This document shows, piece by piece, positions 38,101 to 47,360 of a stretch of DNA of 64,000 nt. Where the stretch lies: NCBI RefSeq assembly GCF_000262465.1, contig NZ_CM001489.1, positions 4,213,751-4,277,750 of the forward strand. Reading direction: 5' to 3'. The position numbers and the translations under genes are program-made. The notes beneath the pieces were generated by a model, which made no database searches, had not been told where the DNA came from, and was given only the letters and a program-made list of their open reading frames with translations. This DNA is from Frankia sp. QA3. Its GTDB lineage: Bacteria; Actinomycetota; Actinomycetes; Frankiales; Frankiaceae. Position 1 is the first letter of the stretch. Every line of letters starts with the position of its first letter.

Positions 38101-39278
38101 ACGGCGAAGGGCAGCGCGATCTCGGTGGCCGCCGCCCGCGGCCGCCCGCGCACCAGCAGGCCGAGGGCCCGCGGGACCGCCGCGACGAGGATGGCGGCGG
38201 CGGCCACGGGCAGCAGCGGCCACGCCGTGTTCGCGAGGCGGACCCGTAGCGCGCCGGCACGGTCGGCCGGCACCCATGCCTGCCTGCTCCGCCCGCCCCG
38301 CCCGTGCTGACTGCCTGGGCCGACCGGGCCGACCGGGCCGCCGGGGTCGGCCTGACCGGCCGCGTCGGCGTCGGCGAGGGCGTTCATCGTCGCCATGGGG
38401 ACGACGACGACCCGCAGCCCGGCGCGGGCGGCCCGCCAGCCGAGGTCGATGTCGTGGCCGCCGTCGAGCTCGGGGTCGAGGCCGCCCAGCAGGCGCCAGG
38501 CGGCCGCCCGGACAAGCATGCCGGAGCAGGCCACGGTGAGCACGTCGCGCACCCCGTCGCGTTGGCCCCGGTCGACCTCACCGGGGCGCACACCGGTGTG
38601 CCGCCGGCCCGCCCGGTCGACGCTCACCCCCGCCTCCAGCAGGAGCGGCCCGGACGACGGCCCCGGGGGTCCGGCGCGCAGTTTGGGGCCGAGCACGGCG
38701 GCGCCGGGATCGAGCCGCGCGTAGGCCAGCAGGGTGCGCAGGGCGTCGGGGGTGGGCAGGGCGCCGTCGTCGAGCAGCCAGACGTAGCCGTCCCGCGGCA
38801 GCCCGCCGTGGCGCGCCAGGCCCGCGGCCACCGCCGTCCCGAAACGGGTGCCGGCGGCGAGCTGGACCACGGTGAACCGGCCGGGGCCCGGGCCGCGTCC
38901 CGCCGGTCCACGAATCACCCCGGACGTCGACGGCGAGCCGGGTCCGTCAGCTGGCGCGGGCACGGGAGCCGCGACCGTCTCGGCCGCAGATGCGCTGCGC
39001 GGCCGTGGCAGGTGGACGGCGGCCGACGGCGCGGCGTCGGGCCCGGGGGAAACGCCGCCGCCGACGCGGACCTCGACGACCTGCAGGTCGAGGACCTGGT
39101 CGGGCGGCGGCGCCTGCGCCCACACCGCCGACCGCAGGGCCTGCGCGGCGCCCGGCCGCCGGCCGTGCACGCAGACGACCACGACCCGCGACGTCGCCGC
39201 CGTCCGGCGCGGTCCGGGCGGGGCCGCGAGGGCGCGCGGCGCGGCCGGGCCGCCTGCACCCCGCCGGACGCCACCCAC
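35145..39278 (-). CDS. Large GT2 glycosyltransferase with multi-pass membrane domain
   Basis: This 1377-residue protein has an N-terminal GT-A domain at about residues 28-330. It has a VVVVCVHGRRPG start, a long Ala/Pro/Gly insert after residue 70, DGYVWLLDDGALP as the DxD metal site, and DGGHDIDLGWRAARAG as acceptor site. About 12 predicted membrane segments follow between residues 340 and 900, and then an extracytoplasmic, low-complexity C-terminal part with KTTPAD repeats. It probably transfers a sugar (likely from GDP-mannose or NDP-sugar) to a lipid-linked or wall polysaccharide. It is the direct neighbour of whiB2 and DUF5719. The donor and acceptor are not visible from sequence. Confidence 0.88.
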   Translation of the reverse strand: MGGVRRGAGGPAAPRALAAPPGPRRTAATSRVVVVCVHGRRPGAAQALRSAVWAQAPPPDQVLDLQVVEVRVGGGVSPGPDAAPSAAVHLPRPRSASAAETVAAPVPAPADGPGSPSTSGVIRGPAGRGPGPGRFTVVQLAAGTRFGTAVAAGLARHGGLPRDGYVWLLDDGALPTPDALRTLLAYARLDPGAAVLGPKLRAGPPGPSSGPLLLEAGVSVDRAGRRHTGVRPGEVDRGQRDGVRDVLTVACSGMLVRAAAWRLLGGLDPELDGGHDIDLGWRAARAGLRVVVVPMATMNALADADAAGQADPGGPVGPVGPGSQHGRGGRSRQAWVPADRAGALRVRLANTAWPLLPVAAAAILVAAVPRALGLLVRGRPRAAATEIALPFAVLGRPRQLARMRRRAVRTRAVSHHAIRSLFPARLRRRPGSAGAPVPSGALDEARARHDVPVGVDVLAGVSSDRRSTRAAVLLAVLLGVAGLVAMRGMPADGLGAGLPLPAGARDLWAAVWSGRVGTAGAPLDDAGPPSPWTALLAAAASLLGGRPAAAAWLLLAAGPALAGLTAHRALARLGPRPATRFGLAAAYGASPALTGAVAAGRGDTVGALILLPAVLVATDTVLRGRPGRVGGRLRAIWLLAVCLVGLLACAPSMAPLVWLGLPAAALLMARRRLPDVAAALPATIIPLIPALHAGGAGIRAEPAVALARFPQASVALVAGAGERPKAAVVGFLAGCLVCWLLGRCSGRAGPGWAGRVGWSLAGLGLLAVPLTPYLAGDADQRVAGGEGWWVGPQYGLVLAGALIAAASACRPVRGALRSRGAPRARAAPGTGRLARIVAVLVTALVLAGSAGLAAGHLVAATGRHASPTGWNRNSATPADKTTPADKTTPADKATPLDSTIPLDSTTAVRPTPVAAPGAPAGPAGSEDPAAEKDPAGAAGDAGGSAAGVTAAPWSGTGESAVARAVQAETRTAPAGSRLLVLSRSDRFGLIRYTLAAADDPRFPAGQARPPRRAATFLADVVADLAVGGDHAAGWLPLLGVAAIAVPAADAPADLVTRLDATPSLLRDRARPGALLWRPAATDQAGPASGSRPPTAAVPPAFVVDSDLQPETAPRDPAPSGPVPRDAASAGPASTDGPSATTAAHRPGGAGSSAPPGTATPPVPEPLPAAPATEHRLSPDGRVAALPGAAQSPKRDLILAVPAGTGWRAWLDDRPLRPFAAWGWAAGFRLPAEGGTVRLHRDDSRGHELALAQAAALGVLLLLGIPVARRPSRSRLDANANADTPPTHGPSGCETGPRGGPVDGADHGRAVAAGSDPGRPGGLPPAADGACGRDVGRVRRAGPGPDRGGPDRGGPDRGGPDREAGDAAGGSRSAGERP
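35201..35255 (-). repeat. 15-bp tandem repeat near the C-terminus of the GT2 protein
   Basis: Three to four copies of a 15-base unit (CCGGGCCACCGCGAT on the plus strand) encode RGGPD. They lie within the last 40 codons of the large glycosyltransferase and keep the frame. Confidence 0.9.
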
Positions 39279-39287
39279 CGCCCGGGT

Positions 39288-39917
39288 TCAGACCGCTCGG
39301 CGCCGCTGCTTGCGTCGCTCCCGTTCGGACATGCCGCCCCAGATCCCGAACCGTTCGTCGTTTTCCAGGGCGTATTCGAGGCACTCCGCCCGGACCTCGC
39401 AGCCCGAACAGATGCGCTTGGCCTCCCGGGTCGACCCCCCCTTCTCGGGGAAGAACGCCTCGGGATCGGTCTGCGCGCACAGGGCGCGCTCCTGCCACTC
39501 CATCGCCTCGCCGAGCAGGTCACCCAACCCCAGATCGATCACTGGGGCGAGGGTGTCCTGCGCGTCGCCGACGGGGTCGTCGGCGGCCTCGGCGGCCAGG
39601 TCGTCGACGTCGGGATCGTCGGCGGCCGGGTCGTCGTCGACGTCGACCTCATCGTCCGCGCGCACGATGACGTCGACGTCCGCCTCGGCCCGCGGGCCGG
39701 AGGCGAACGGGGTGGCACCGGTGACCAGGCCGGGCGAGCCCGACCGGGCCGGTGGGACGCTGGCCGCGGCCAGCTGCGGCCGCGGGCACGGCTCCGGTGT
39801 GGCCTGGGTGGGCCGTTCGGCAAGCACCCGCTCGGAGTGGTCACCGAACGGGTCATGCTCAGCGGGACGCTCGACGTCCGCGAGGACGGTGTGGACGCCC
39901 GCGTCGGTGTGCTCCAT
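39288..39917 (-). CDS. whiB2: WhiB-family iron-sulfur regulator (WhiB2/WhmD-like)
   Basis: The start ATG 39917 is seven bases after GGAGGA and gives 209 residues. The WhiB domain is at the C-terminus: Cys147, Cys170, Cys173 and Cys179 (CSGCEVRAEC) to hold a 4Fe-4S cluster, the turn GIWGG at 191-195 that contacts the principal sigma factor, and the basic tail ERERRKQRRR. The preceding 130 residues are acidic and disordered (VDVDDDPAADDPDVDD); typical members are 85-130 residues. WhiB2/WhmD is needed for septation in mycobacteria and streptomycetes. Position between the GT2/DUF5719 pair and the fbi genes matches the conserved locus. It has its own promoter and long leader. Confidence 0.92.
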   Translation of the reverse strand: MEHTDAGVHTVLADVERPAEHDPFGDHSERVLAERPTQATPEPCPRPQLAAASVPPARSGSPGLVTGATPFASGPRAEADVDVIVRADDEVDVDDDPAADDPDVDDLAAEAADDPVGDAQDTLAPVIDLGLGDLLGEAMEWQERALCAQTDPEAFFPEKGGSTREAKRICSGCEVRAECLEYALENDERFGIWGGMSERERRKQRRRAV

Positions 39918-40050
39918 GGGGACTCCTCCAGACCCGTCGCGGTGCGGTCGGCCACCCCCTGGGCGCCGGCGCGCAGGTGACTGGTTCCACACCGGTCAGG
40001 CGACGCACTACCGCACGAACCTCGCCAGCGAGGGGAATGACACGCCGGTA

Positions 40051-40079
40051 ATTACACGCTCCCGAGTCGGTCGCGTCAA
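40051..40079 (-). promoter_or_regulatory. Promoter of whiB2 (TTGACG-N17-TGTAAT)
   Basis: On the minus strand TTGACG (40079-40074) and TGTAAT (40056-40051) are exactly 17 bases apart, matching the housekeeping-sigma consensus. The predicted transcript starts near 40044, leaving an untranslated leader of about 127 bases before the whiB2 ATG. Confidence 0.65.
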
Positions 40080-40325
40080 CCCCACCAGCGCAACATCTTC
40101 TACAACCAGCGATGAGACCATAGCTCACAGTCACTACACACCATCGCCGAGGGTCCAGGTGACCTTCCGATCAGTAACTGTGTGCAATCGGTCCGACGAC
40201 GATGACCGCATTATGCCGTCCGAAGCTAACGGACATAAAGGGCCTAAACGGGCAAGGACGCAATCAGACAACCGTTGTAAACCTATACCGGCCAGGCATC
40301 ACATCTGGCCAAGCTAGCCCCCGCG

Positions 40326-40340
40326 ACTACTTAGAGTAGT
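40326..40340. promoter_or_regulatory. Palindrome ACTACT-TAG-AGTAGT 3' of fbiC
   Basis: This is a perfect 6-bp inverted repeat with a 3-base centre lying 27 bases beyond the fbiC stop and far upstream of whiB2. It could be a weak terminator for fbiC or a distal operator for whiB2. The stem is short and AT-rich. Confidence 0.35.
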
Positions 40341-40366
40341 TTCCGGTGGCGGCGACTTGGCGGGTG

Positions 40367-43102
40367 TCAGGACACCACCGGCAGCATCGTCCGGACGGGG
40401 CCGCCCCGGGCAGCGTGAAAGCGCTCGTCCGGGACCCGCCCATACGTCGTGGTCCGTTGCCGAGCGGGACGACCCGCCCCGGCGGCCACCTCCTCCAGCT
40501 CCGCCACGGATCGCCGCGAGCCGTGCTGGGAGCCGGCCATCCGGCTGATCGTCTCCTCCATCAGCGTCCCGCCGATGTCGTTCACCCCACCGGCGAGCAC
40601 CGAGCGGCAGCCGTCGACGCCGAGCTTCACCCAGGAGCACTGGATGTTGTCGATCGACCCGTGCAGCAGGATCCGCGCCATCGCGTGCACCGCCCGGTTC
40701 TCCTGCACCGTCGGACCCGGCCGGGCCACTCCGGCCAGGTAGATCGGCGAACTGTGGTGGACGAACGGCAGCGCGACGAACTCGGTGAAGCCCCCGGTGG
40801 AGTCCTGGATACGGCGCAGCAGCCGCAGATGCGCGACCCAGTGTGCCGGGGTGTCCACGTGGCCGTACATCATGGTGGCCGTCGAGCGCAGGCCCACCCG
40901 GTGCGCGGTGGTGACCACCTCGACCCAGCTGGCCGTGGGCAGCTTGCCCTTGGTCAGCACCCAGCGGACGTCGTCGTCGAGGATCTCCGCCGCGGTGCCG
41001 GGGATCGTGTCGACGCCGGCCTCCCGGGCCGCGACGAGCCAGTCCTCGATGGACATCCCCGTCCGGGTAACCCCGTTGAGGACCTCCATCGGGGAGTACG
41101 CGTGCAGGTGCAGCCCCGGGGCCGCTCGCTTGATCTCGCGGGCGAGGTCGAAGTAGGCGGTGCCGGGCAGGTCCGGGTGGATGCCGCCCTGCACGCAGAC
41201 CTCGGTGGCGCCCACCGACCACGCCTCGGCGGCCCGGCTGCCCACCTCCGACAGCGACAGCGTGAACGCGTCGGCGTCCCCGCGGCGCTGCGCGAACGCG
41301 CAGAACCGGCAGCCGGTGTAGCAGACGTTCGTGAAGTTGATGTTGCGGTTGACGATGTAGGTGACATCGTCGCCCACCACGTCGCGGCGCAGCCCGTCCG
41401 CGAGCAAGCAGAGCTCCTCCAGCGCCGCCCCCTCGGCCCCGAACAGGGTGAGCGCCTCGGCCTCGGTGATCCCGGCCGGGTCGGTGCCGGCACTGCGCAA
41501 CGCGGCCCGCAGCTCGGGGTCGATCCGCTCCGGTGCGCCGGCGCCAGTCCCAGCAGCACCGGCGCCGGCGCCGGCGGCAGTGGCGGCCGCGGCCCGGGCG
41601 GCTACGGCGCGGCTGCCGGTGCCCACGACGCCGTCGACACCGGTGCCGGCCGCGCTGACCTCCGCCCGCAACGACTCCCAGTCGCCGTAGACGGTGTCGA
41701 AGTCAGCTCGGGTGGCGTTGTGGCGTCCAACGGTGTCCACCGCGGTGTTCAGGTCGACGCGGCCGGTGTCGCCGAGACCGCCGTCGGGCTCCTGCCAGGG
41801 CCGGCCGACGGGCAGGGCGCCGTCGGCGAGCAGCCCGTCCGGGCCGGCCAGCGCGCGCACGTGCCCGGTCACGCGCGGGTCGATCCACGGCTCGTCCAGG
41901 TGCGACGGATACACCGTGAGCCGGGGGCGCAGCGTGAAGCCGGCCCGAGCCGTCGCCTCACGCAGCACGTCCAGGTCCGGCCAGGGCCGCTCGGGGTTGA
42001 CGTGGTCCGGGGTGACGGGCGAGACGCCGCCCCAGTCGTCGATGCCGGCGGACAGCAGCAGGGCGCACTCGGCCGTGTCGATGAGGTTCGGCGGCGCCTG
42101 GACCCGCATCGTGGGGCCGAGCACGAGCCGGGTCACGGCGACGGCCGCGGCGAGCTCCTCGGCGTCTACGTCGGGCGCGGAGCGCATCGCGGTGTCGTCC
42201 TTGGCCCGGAAGTTCTGGACGATCACCTCCTGGATGGAGCCGTACCGGCGGGCCAGCCCGCGCAGCTCGAAGATCGTCTCGGCGCGCTCGGCCCGGGTCT
42301 CGCCGATGCCGAGCAGCAGGCCGGTGGTGAAGGGGATCGACAGGCGGCCGGCATCGGTGAGCACCCGCAGCCGGACCGCCGGGTCCTTGTCGGGCGAGCC
42401 GAAGTGCGCACCACCCGGCTGTGACCACAGCCGGGTCGCCGTCGTCTCCAGCATCATGCCCATAGACGGGGCGACGGGCTTGAGCCGGGCGAGCTCGGCC
42501 CAGCTCAGCACGCCCGGGTTCAGGTGCGGGAGCAGGCCGGTCTCCTCCAGCACGGCGATCGCGACGGCACGCAGGTAGCCCAGCGTCGAGTCGTAGCCGT
42601 GAGCGTCGAGCCACTCCTGGGCCGCGGGCCAGCGGTCCTCCGGGCGGTCGCCCAGGGTGAACAGCGCCTCGGCACAGCCGGCCGCCGCGCCCGCCCGGGC
42701 GATGTCGAGCACCTCGTCGACGGTGAGGTACGGCGCGGGCAGGCGGTGCGGCACCGTGGCGAACGTGCAGTAGTGGCAGCGGTCCCGGCACAGCCGGGTC
42801 AACGGGATGAAGACCTTCGGCGAGTACGTGACGACGCCCGGGCGGCCGAGCGAAGCCAGGCCCGCGTCGCGCACCCGACCCGCCGACACGCACAGGTCGG
42901 CGAGATCCTCGCCGCGGGCGGCCAGCAGTACCGCCGCCTCGACGGCGTCGAGGGTGGCACCGTCACGGGCCCGGCGCAGCGCCCGGCGCATCGCCGACAC
43001 GGCCGGCACGGCGTCGGCGCCCGGCGACGGGTGGGGCAGGCCCGGGTCGGGGTCGGCCGTCAGGCCGCCCGCGCCGTCGGGTGTCGCCGCCGTACTGGTC
43101 AT
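40367..43102 (-). CDS. fbiC: FO synthase, CofG-CofH fusion
   Basis: This is a 911-residue protein with two radical-SAM halves. The N-terminal CofG half carries its cluster motif CRDRCHYC (Cys105, Cys109, Cys112). The C-terminal CofH half carries CYTGCRFC at about residues 593-600. An Ala/Gly-rich linker (residues 490-530, with [16 protein letters not shown]) joins them and is longer than usual. The enzyme makes 7,8-didemethyl-8-hydroxy-5-deazariboflavin (FO) from tyrosine and a flavin precursor (5-amino-6-ribitylamino-uracil), the chromophore of F420. The start ATG follows GAGGA closely. Unlike in M. tuberculosis, where fbiC is unlinked, it lies beside whiB2 and near fbiA/fbiB. Confidence 0.96.
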   Translation of the reverse strand: MTSTAATPDGAGGLTADPDPGLPHPSPGADAVPAVSAMRRALRRARDGATLDAVEAAVLLAARGEDLADLCVSAGRVRDAGLASLGRPGVVTYSPKVFIPLTRLCRDRCHYCTFATVPHRLPAPYLTVDEVLDIARAGAAAGCAEALFTLGDRPEDRWPAAQEWLDAHGYDSTLGYLRAVAIAVLEETGLLPHLNPGVLSWAELARLKPVAPSMGMMLETTATRLWSQPGGAHFGSPDKDPAVRLRVLTDAGRLSIPFTTGLLLGIGETRAERAETIFELRGLARRYGSIQEVIVQNFRAKDDTAMRSAPDVDAEELAAAVAVTRLVLGPTMRVQAPPNLIDTAECALLLSAGIDDWGGVSPVTPDHVNPERPWPDLDVLREATARAGFTLRPRLTVYPSHLDEPWIDPRVTGHVRALAGPDGLLADGALPVGRPWQEPDGGLGDTGRVDLNTAVDTVGRHNATRADFDTVYGDWESLRAEVSAAGTGVDGVVGTGSRAVAARAAAATAAGAGAGAAGTGAGAPERIDPELRAALRSAGTDPAGITEAEALTLFGAEGAALEELCLLADGLRRDVVGDDVTYIVNRNINFTNVCYTGCRFCAFAQRRGDADAFTLSLSEVGSRAAEAWSVGATEVCVQGGIHPDLPGTAYFDLAREIKRAAPGLHLHAYSPMEVLNGVTRTGMSIEDWLVAAREAGVDTIPGTAAEILDDDVRWVLTKGKLPTASWVEVVTTAHRVGLRSTATMMYGHVDTPAHWVAHLRLLRRIQDSTGGFTEFVALPFVHHSSPIYLAGVARPGPTVQENRAVHAMARILLHGSIDNIQCSWVKLGVDGCRSVLAGGVNDIGGTLMEETISRMAGSQHGSRRSVAELEEVAAGAGRPARQRTTTYGRVPDERFHAARGGPVRTMLPVVS

Positions 43103-43183
43103 GACTTCCTCGGGCTTCTCCGTGGCGCCGGGCCGGCCGCCGCCCGGCGGGCCGGCGGGCCCGGCCCGTCACCATCGGTGTCG

Positions 43184-43213
43184 AAGGAACACTGGGTTAA
43201 GGAACACTGGGTT
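43184..43213. repeat. Exact 15-bp tandem duplication
   Basis: AAGGAACACTGGGTT occurs twice in direct succession upstream of fbiC. It lies outside any gene. Confidence 0.85.
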
Positions 43214-43310
43214 GCGGACATCGGCAGAAACGACGACACCACAGCGGCGCCGGAACCTGGGGCATCTCGGGGATGGAGTCGCCGCGCACGCGCCGGCCCG
43301 GCCGGGTCGC

Positions 43311-43400
43311 GGGCTGGTAGGTGCGGGGCTGGTCAGGTGCGGGGGGCTGGTCAGGTGCGGGGCGCTCGGGTCGGGTGCGGGGCGCTCGGGTCGGGTGCGG
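43311..43400. repeat. Short GC-rich tandem repeats between fbiC and the small hypothetical gene
   Basis: Three units of a GGGCTGGTCAGGTGCGG type are followed by an exact 20-base duplication (43361-43380 and 43381-43400). The rest of the 362-base gap (43103-43464) shows no gene. Confidence 0.8.
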
Positions 43401-43464
43401 ATCCGGGTGACGGGCGCCGGGACGCCGGCAGCGGGGGGCGCCGGCGGCCCGGGCACCCATCGGG

Positions 43465-43761
43465 TCAGGGAGTCGCGCGGCCGGCGGCGCGCCAGCCGGT
43501 GCCCGGCCGGCGCAACCGGTCGAGCGTGCCGATCAGCATGTTGGTCCGGCTGCGGGCGGCGAGGACGTCGGTCTCGGCCTGGGCGCGGCGGTGCGGGCGG
43601 TCGGCCCCGCCGTGGGCGGGAGGCTCGGCGGCCATCGCCGCGGACCGCCGCATCTGCGCCCGGCGGGCGGCGACGACCTGGGGGGCGCGCGCTCCCGCGA
43701 GCGCGCGATTGAGGGAGGCGGACAGGGCTTCGAGGCTCTTGGTGGTCCTGATGTCGGACAT
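43465..43761 (-). CDS. Small hypothetical protein
   Basis: This 98-residue frame starts at ATG 43761 after GGAAGGA with a five-base spacer, and its codon third positions are strongly G/C, so it is very probably a real gene. The product is Ala/Arg-rich and basic, with a helical N-terminus (SLEALSASLNRALAGA) and no cysteines, signal peptide or membrane segment. No family is recognised. It is separated from fbiC by a repeat-bearing gap and is divergent from the tetR gene. Confidence 0.6.
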   Translation of the reverse strand: MSDIRTTKSLEALSASLNRALAGARAPQVVAARRAQMRRSAAMAAEPPAHGGADRPHRRAQAETDVLAARSRTNMLIGTLDRLRRPGTGWRAAGRATP

Positions 43762-44130
43762 GGCGGTCCTTCCAGCGACGTGGAGAGCTCACGTTCACTC
43801 TCACAGCTCTCTCTAACCGGAATCAAGAGAAACCGGGTGAGGGACGACACATCCCGGCCGGCACTCTGGCGCACGCGGCGGGACGACGATCCGGTCATCC
43901 CCGGACGACCGCCCGGCTATCCGGGAAGCCCGCCCGCAGCGGGTCCCTGACCTGCTCGGATGGCACCCGAATGCGCAGGGGCCGGCCACCCCGGGCCCAC
44001 CGGGCGTGATTCGGGTCACCACGCCTGCCCGCACGTTTGGCCACCGGCCGGCCTGGGTATGGCAGCCGAGCACGGTGTGCTCCCAAACGAATTACTCCTT
44101 TCCGAGCGCCAAAGTCGTTACGCTGATCAG
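43762..44130. promoter_or_regulatory. Divergent gap between small hypothetical gene and tetR
   Basis: These 369 bases contain a TACGCT hexamer at 44119-44124, six bases before the tetR GTG, consistent with a leaderless promoter. No other feature is recognised. Confidence 0.35.
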
Positions 44131-44739
44131 GTGCCACGCAACCGCCAGGAGGTTCCCCGCGAGGAACGGATCGACGCGCTGCTCGCCGTCGCCGAGGAAC
44201 AGTTCCTGGCCCGCGGCTTCGCCGGGACGTCCATCGCGGAGATAGCCCGCTCCGCCGGGATCGAGCCCGGATCCGTCTACTGGTACTTCCGGTCGAAGGA
44301 CCACGCGTTCGCGGCCGTGCTCAACCGCCTGCTCGACGTCGAGGTGGACCGGATCGCCGGCCTGCCGGGCAACCCGGCGGACAAGCTCTTCCTCGCCCTC
44401 GACTCGGTGGAACGCCGGCGCACGCTGCATCCCTGCGTCGCCGAGCGCGCCCCGCACGCCGAGCCGGTGATGGAGTACCACGAGCGGCTGCATGCCTGGC
44501 TGCACGGTCTCGCCCTGGCCGCGGTGCACGACTACGTGCCCGAGGCCGACCGGGCGTTGGCGGCGGACGCGGTCGTCGCCACGATCGAGGGTGGCCTGGC
44601 CAACCCGGCGCCCAGCCGGCCGACCAGCCATCTCGTGCACTTCCTGCTGGCCTCGTTCTGCCGGGATGCCTCGCCGCCCGCCCGGCCGGAGTTCAACGGC
44701 TGGGTTGCCCCGCTGTTCGCCCGCCCCCGGCTCGGCTGA
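44131..44739 (+). CDS. TetR-family transcriptional regulator
   Basis: The start is taken at GTG 44131, since the DNA-binding domain begins about ten residues later; a longer frame from 43960 lacks a ribosome site. In the 202-residue product the helix-turn-helix is [19 protein letters not shown] followed by [28 protein letters not shown] (about residues 10-55). The ligand-binding half is helical and contains a [20 protein letters not shown] stretch. It is 95 bases upstream of fbiA on the same strand; whether it regulates F420 genes is open. Confidence 0.88.
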   Translation: MPRNRQEVPREERIDALLAVAEEQFLARGFAGTSIAEIARSAGIEPGSVYWYFRSKDHAFAAVLNRLLDVEVDRIAGLPGNPADKLFLALDSVERRRTLHPCVAERAPHAEPVMEYHERLHAWLHGLALAAVHDYVPEADRALAADAVVATIEGGLANPAPSRPTSHLVHFLLASFCRDASPPARPEFNGWVAPLFARPRLG

Positions 44740-44833
44740 CGCTCCCCGACCGGCCGGAAACCCGCCCCGGCGGGTGGGCCACGGGAGCAGCCGGTGAGCC
44801 ATCCGCCGGGCGTCGGTGCCAGGATCGCTCGAT

Positions 44834-45820
44834 GTGAGAGTGACAGCCCTGGCCGGCGGGATCGGCGGCGCCCGCTTCCTGCGTGGCGTGCTCGCGGCGC
44901 TGCCCGACGCCGACGTGACGGTGATCGGCAACACCGGCGACGACATCACCCTGCATGGCCTGCGCATCTGCCCCGACCTCGACACGGTGATGTACACCCT
45001 CGGCGGCGGGATCTCCGCCGAACGCGGGTGGGGCCGCGAGGACGAGTCGTTCGTCGTGGCCGAGGAGCTTGCCGCCTATGGGGTCGGGCCCGCCTGGTTC
45101 GGGCTCGGCGACCGGGACCTCGCCACCCATCTGGTGCGCACCGAGATGCTCGACGCCGGCTATCCCCTGTCGGACGTCGTGCGGGCGCTGTGTGAACGCT
45201 GGCAGCCGGGGGTGCGGCTGCTACCGATGACGGACGACCGGGTGGAGACGCACGTGGTCATCACCGACGACGACGGCCAGCGCGCCGTGCACTTCCAGGA
45301 ATGGTGGCTGCGGCTGCGCGCTGCCGTGCCGGCGCAGGCAATCGTGCCGCTGCGGGCCGAGACGGCGAAGCCGGCGCCGGGGGTGCTCGACGCCATCGGC
45401 GAGGCGGACGTCGTGCTGCTCCCGCCGTCGAACCCGGTCGTCTCGATCGGCACGATCCTCGCCGTGCCGGGAATCCGCGAGGCCGTGCGGGAGACCGCGG
45501 CGCCGGTGGTCGGGGTCTCGCCGATCATCGGGGGGACAGCGGTGCGCGGGATGGCCGACGCCTGCCTGACCGCCATCGGCGTGGAGACGTCCGCGCAGGC
45601 CGTAGGGGTGCACTACGGGGGTCGCGGGCGCGCGGCGGTGCCGCCCGCGGCGGCCGGCGGGGGGTCGCAGGCGGGGCTGCTCGACGGCTGGCTGGTCGAC
45701 ACGGTCGACGCCGGCGCGGCGGTGCCCGGCGCCACCGTGCTCGCCCGGCCCCTGCTGATGACCGACCTGGAGGCGACGGTGGCCATCGTCCGGGCGGCCC
45801 TGGAGGTCGCCGGTGTCTGA
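44834..45820 (+). CDS. fbiA: 2-phospho-L-lactate transferase (CofD)
   Basis: GTG 44834 (or 44816) starts a protein of 328 residues with the CofD motifs [57 protein letters not shown] and [17 protein letters not shown]. The enzyme transfers a phosphoenolpyruvate- or phospholactate-derived moiety from its GDP-activated form to FO, giving dehydro-F420-0 in actinobacteria. It overlaps fbiB by eight bases, so both are cotranslated. The supplier of the activated substrate, fbiD, is not in the window. A near-leaderless start is possible because CAGGAT lies eight bases upstream. Confidence 0.95.
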   Translation: MRVTALAGGIGGARFLRGVLAALPDADVTVIGNTGDDITLHGLRICPDLDTVMYTLGGGISAERGWGREDESFVVAEELAAYGVGPAWFGLGDRDLATHLVRTEMLDAGYPLSDVVRALCERWQPGVRLLPMTDDRVETHVVITDDDGQRAVHFQEWWLRLRAAVPAQAIVPLRAETAKPAPGVLDAIGEADVVLLPPSNPVVSIGTILAVPGIREAVRETAAPVVGVSPIIGGTAVRGMADACLTAIGVETSAQAVGVHYGGRGRAAVPPAAAGGGSQAGLLDGWLVDTVDAGAAVPGATVLARPLLMTDLEATVAIVRAALEVAGV

Positions 45821-47198
45821 GCGGAAGCCGACCACGAGAAGCGAACCGACCACGAGAAGCGAACCGACCACGGGATCCACGGGCGTGCCGCCGAGCGGGG
45901 CGCTGACGGTGTTCGGGCTGACCGGGATCGGGGAGATCCGGCCGGGTGACGATCTCGCCGACGCGGTGGCCGCGGCCACGACCGGCCAGCCGCTCGCCGA
46001 CGGCGACGTCCTCGTCGTCACCTCGAAGATCGTCTCCAAGGCCGAGGGGCAGCTGATCACCGTCACCGGCGATCGCGAGGCCGCCCGGCAGGCCGCGATC
46101 GACGGCGAGTCCGTCCGCGAGGTGGCCCGCCGCGGGCCGACCCGGATCGTCGAGACGCATCACGGCTTCGTCCTGGCGAGCGCCGGCGTCGACGCGTCGA
46201 ACATCGCCAAGGACTCCCTCGCCCTGCTCCCGGTGGATCCGGACGCCAGCGCCGCCCGGCTGCGGGCCGGCGTTGCCGCGCGGCTCGGAGTGGACGTGGC
46301 GGTCGTGATCACCGACACCGCCGGGCGGCCGTGGCGGCGCGGCCTGACCGACATGGCGATCGGCGTCGCCGGCATGGCCGCGCTGCGCAGCCACATCGGC
46401 GACATCGACGGCTACGGCAACGAGCTGGGCATGACCGAGGTCGCCGAGGCCGACGAGTTGGCGGCCGCGGCCGACCTGGTCAAGGGCAAGCTCGGCGCCA
46501 CCCCGGTGGCGGTCGTGCGCGGCTACGGCCGGCTCCCCGACGACGGGACGGGGGCGCGTTCGCTGCTGCGGCCGAGTGGTGAGGACATGTTCCGCCTCGG
46601 CTCACTGGAGGCGCGGCGGTCGGCGCTGAGCGAGCGGCGCACCGTGCGCGAGTTCACCGCCGACCCGGTCGACCCGGTCGCGGTCGAACGGGCGGTCGCG
46701 GCGGCGCTGACCGCCCCGGCCCCGCACCACACCACCCCGTGGCGCTTCGTGCTGGTCACCGAGCGACGCGCCGAGCTGCTCGACGCGATGGCCGCCGCCT
46801 GGGCCGAGGACCTGCGCCGCGACGGGTTCGACGAGGCCGCGGTCGGTCGGCGGCTGCAGCGCGGGGACGTGCTGCGACGGGCCCCGCTGCTCATCGTGCC
46901 GATCATGGTGCTGGACGGGGCGCATCCCTACCCCGACGCCCGCCGCGCCGCGGCCGAGGAGCGGATGTTCACCGTCGCCGTCGGCGCCGGGGTGCAGAAC
47001 CTGCTGGTCGCGCTGGCTACCGAGGGGCTCGGCTCCTGCTGGGTCTCCTCGACGCTGTTCTGCGCCGAGGTGGTCGGCACGGTGCTCGACCTGCCGGCCG
47101 GCTGGGTACCCATGGGCGCGGTGGGTGTGGGGCACGCCGCCGCGCCGGCCCCCCCGCGCGCCCCGCGCGATCCGGGGGCGTTCCTCCTGCGCCGCTGA
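45813..47198 (+). CDS. fbiB: Coenzyme F420:L-glutamate ligase / dehydro-F420-0 reductase
   Basis: This 461-residue bifunctional protein starts at GTG 45813 within the end of fbiA. After a 25-residue TTRSEP-repeat leader comes the CofE ligase domain (about 28-260): [50 protein letters not shown]. Then comes a nitroreductase-type FMN domain (about 280-461): [26 protein letters not shown] and GLGSCWVSS. It adds the gamma-linked glutamate tail and reduces dehydro-F420-0. The two-domain form is the actinobacterial type. Confidence 0.95.
   Translation: MSERKPTTRSEPTTRSEPTTGSTGVPPSGALTVFGLTGIGEIRPGDDLADAVAAATTGQPLADGDVLVVTSKIVSKAEGQLITVTGDREAARQAAIDGESVREVARRGPTRIVETHHGFVLASAGVDASNIAKDSLALLPVDPDASAARLRAGVAARLGVDVAVVITDTAGRPWRRGLTDMAIGVAGMAALRSHIGDIDGYGNELGMTEVAEADELAAAADLVKGKLGATPVAVVRGYGRLPDDGTGARSLLRPSGEDMFRLGSLEARRSALSERRTVREFTADPVDPVAVERAVAAALTAPAPHHTTPWRFVLVTERRAELLDAMAAAWAEDLRRDGFDEAAVGRRLQRGDVLRRAPLLIVPIMVLDGAHPYPDARRAAAEERMFTVAVGAGVQNLLVALATEGLGSCWVSSTLFCAEVVGTVLDLPAGWVPMGAVGVGHAAAPAPPRAPRDPGAFLLRR
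45828..45871 (+). repeat. 18-bp repeat in the fbiB leader
   Basis: Two full units plus a partial third of CCGACCACGAGAAGCGAA encode the TTRSEP leader of FbiB. The fbiA stop lies just before it. Confidence 0.85.
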
Positions 47199-47341
47199 TC
47201 TCCGCGTACCGCCGATCAGCCCGCACGGCGATCTTCACCGCTGGGGGTGGCTTGGGCCCTGCCTTGCCTTGCCACAGGGACGAAGCGGGCGCGTAGCCCT
47301 GCGGAAGGGCAAGGAAGCCGGGACGGGCGACGAAACCAGAC

Positions 47342-47360
47342 CGGGCGTCCGCTACGCCCG
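47342..47360. other. GC-rich hairpin in the fbiB-DUF3105 gap
   Basis: CGGGCGT and ACGCCCG are complementary around a CCGCT loop within the 292-base gap 47199-47490. The gap is longer than its neighbours and also contains several purine-rich GGGCGACGAAACC segments, so it may hold a terminator for fbiB or a structured leader. No known RNA family is recognised. Confidence 0.35.

Larger units (their letters stand above)
39918..40366. promoter_or_regulatory. Upstream region of whiB2
   Basis: This is 449 bases of AT-richer DNA between fbiC and whiB2, containing one good promoter (entered separately), the whiB2 leader of about 125 bases, and a palindrome near the fbiC end. A GACAC motif of the type bound by WhiA lies at 40039-40043, but five bases is too short to rely on. 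No gene fits in the gap. Confidence 0.5.

Noticed and set aside
35085..38249. 1054-codon open frame on the plus strand
   Set aside because: Antisense to the large GT2 gene; composition is the usual Gly/Arg/Pro noise of antisense GC-rich DNA.
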